DNA of 64,000 nt from Planctomycetota bacterium (GTDB lineage Bacteria; Planctomycetota; UBA1135). Shown here piece after piece: positions 62,992 through 64,000 of the stretch. The DNA lies in assembly GCA_008501825.1 (NCBI GenBank), contig QQUA01000017.1, positions 124,001 to 188,000 of the forward strand, given 5' to 3'. The notes beneath the pieces were generated by a model. It worked only from the letters and a program-made list of their open reading frames with translations, was not told where the DNA came from and ran no database searches. The position numbers and the translations under genes were made by a program. Each line of letters starts with the position of its first letter. Position 1 is the first letter of the stretch.

Positions 62992-64000
62992 ATGCCCACT
63001 GCCCTGCAAAAATTCGCCGGAACCACCCTAGCCCTTTGCCTAAGCCTGCCCACCCTTTGCGGCCAACAAACTTGGTACGTCGACCCGGCCGGTAACGACC
63101 GCAACGGCGGGCAATCGCCGCAGGACGCCTTTCAAAGCGTCTCCTTTGCCATTCAATCGGCGACCGCCGGCGACACCATTCGCCTTCTTCCAGGAACCCA
63201 CGCCCCCTTCACTCTGGATCGAGACGGATTGGTCATCGAGGGGTTTCCCATCGCAACCGTAAACGCCGGCAATTCCCCTCATGCCGTCCACTTGGATGCC
63301 AGCCAAAGCCATTTCAGCGGAGCTTCGGTATTGCAGTACTTGAACTTGGAAAGTGCCGGATCTGGAAGCGTCGGGATTCGGATTTCCGGCAACGGCAAGG
63401 TCTCCGCCTATTTGCAAAACCTGAGCTTGGACGGTTTCGCCAAAGGCATTGAATTCAGCGCGGTAGGAGCCTCCCCACCGGAAGATGGACTTGGAGGTCA
63501 GCTCGGAGGCGGAAGTTGGGGAAGCGGCCAGGGTGCGACTTTCGTTGGAAAAAGTCGACTTCGGATTCTTCAATGCACCTTCCTGGGCGGCGATTCCGGA
63601 GGTCAGGATTTACCCACCACCGCGATTGAATTGAACACCGGTCGGTTCCGCAGCTTTGAAGGCAAGATCGCCGGGTGTTGGATCGAGGGCTACCCCCTCG
63701 GCATCGATGTTTGGGGCGCCACTACCATTTCTCCCCGAATGGAAAACAACGATATCCTGCAAGTGGAGATGGGCCTTCGCTTGGCGGTTGGAAAGGGCCG
63801 GGGAGGTCTTGGATTTGATTATTTAAACGGCATTCAGCCGGTGGACCGGCTTCGCATCCACGACAATCGAATTCAATTCAGCGGCGATGGAGGCGGTGGG
63901 GAACTTCCTTCCCACGCCATATCCCTGACCAGCGCCGGCCAGCACGAGGTCGGTGGTTCGATTCGCGACAACGACGCCTTCGGCTTTACCAAGGGAATTT
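62992..64000 (+). CDS. Secreted right-handed beta-helix protein, N-terminal part
   Basis: Starts at the ATG at 62992 and runs past the right edge (336 codons seen). Signal peptide TTLALCLSLPTLCGQQ is followed by TWYVDPAGNDRNGG and SVSFAIQSATAGDTIRLLPG, the well-known opening of DUF1565/PL-6-like parallel beta-helix proteins. Later short repeats such as LRIHDNRIQFSGDGG and GGSIRDNDAFG fit helix turns. Such proteins bind or cleave acidic polysaccharides; catalytic residues cannot be judged without the rest. It is divergent from the S9 peptidase gene, 131 bp from its probable start. Confidence 0.75.
   Translation, partial: MPTALQKFAGTTLALCLSLPTLCGQQTWYVDPAGNDRNGGQSPQDAFQSVSFAIQSATAGDTIRLLPGTHAPFTLDRDGLVIEGFPIATVNAGNSPHAVHLDASQSHFSGASVLQYLNLESAGSGSVGIRISGNGKVSAYLQNLSLDGFAKGIEFSAVGASPPEDGLGGQLGGGSWGSGQGATFVGKSRLRILQCTFLGGDSGGQDLPTTAIELNTGRFRSFEGKIAGCWIEGYPLGIDVWGATTISPRMENNDILQVEMGLRLAVGKGRGGLGFDYLNGIQPVDRLRIHDNRIQFSGDGGGGELPSHAISLTSAGQHEVGGSIRDNDAFGFTKGI

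Noticed and set aside
62861..63009. N-terminal part of the long S9 frame (start 63009)
   Set aside because: It overlaps the divergent beta-helix gene and lacks a signal peptide, whereas a good signal peptide exists in another frame at 62860.
63040..63573. Minus-strand 177-codon ORF opposite the beta-helix gene
   Set aside because: Antisense to the beta-helix frame, which has a signal peptide and a typical start.
1..64000. CRISPR arrays, tRNAs, rRNAs, insertion sequences, integrases
   Set aside because: Searched by eye in all gaps; no regular repeats, no cloverleaf with a CCA-like end and no transposase or integrase motifs were found.

Overview
The window looks like a stretch of a free-living, moderately GC-rich bacterial chromosome, most likely Planctomycetota (or a related group with the same habits). 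The pointers are ECF sigma factors paired with Ser/Thr kinases that carry TM and C-terminal sensor regions, FG-GAP/UnbV secreted proteins, a Cys-type sulfatase, long secreted beta-rich proteins of unknown role and a beta-helix protein. This is inference from gene style; there is no rRNA or marker gene here. I found no tRNA, rRNA, IS element, integrase, CRISPR array or phage gene.

Layout. 0-4.7 kb: a partial secreted protein, an ECF sigma factor divergent from a TM Ser/Thr kinase, and a secreted lectin-like protein. 4.8-13.1 kb: a minus-strand run of M28 peptidase, hybrid histidine kinase, glycosyltransferase, PHP-type metallohydrolase and esterase. 13.3-20.4 kb: large exported proteins, including an FG-GAP + UnbV + redoxin protein interrupted by one in-frame TGA that is followed by a hairpin fitting the bacterial SECIS rules (candidate selenoprotein). 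20.5-31.9 kb: a MATE/ANKH-like transporter, di-haem peroxidase, SDR-DUF2867 protein, two BamE-like lipoproteins, sulfatase, VOC protein, thioredoxin-like protein and a subtilase. 32.1-38.1 kb: a LytS/LytTR-type two-component pair, a frameshifted galactokinase, a saccharopine-dehydrogenase-like protein and a second ANKH-like transporter.

38.0-45.7 kb: a multi-domain cytochrome c, then a compact biotin operon (bioB, a bioF-bioD fusion, bioA) followed by a previously unremarkable-looking ORF whose residues fit a four-helix di-iron protein, and an HI0933-type flavoprotein. 45.7-53.6 kb: a PhoD-like phosphatase, a sigma factor fused to a TM helix and a very large extracytoplasmic region, a BtuF-like protein, an esterase and an AIM24 protein. 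53.6-59.6 kb: an AT-richer block of small secreted unknowns plus a second sigma/kinase pair, the kinase ending in a sulfatase-modifying-factor-like domain without the usual cysteines. 59.6-64 kb: a TraB/GumN-like protein, an S9 peptidase with a disrupted N-terminus and a partial beta-helix protein.

The main candidates for something undescribed are the UGA/SECIS-like site at 18475-18505, the membrane-tethered sigma factor at 47494-50721 and the di-iron protein attached to the biotin operon at 43679-44350. Three reading-frame disruptions (18503, about 34940, about 62810) mean base accuracy should be confirmed before biology is claimed.
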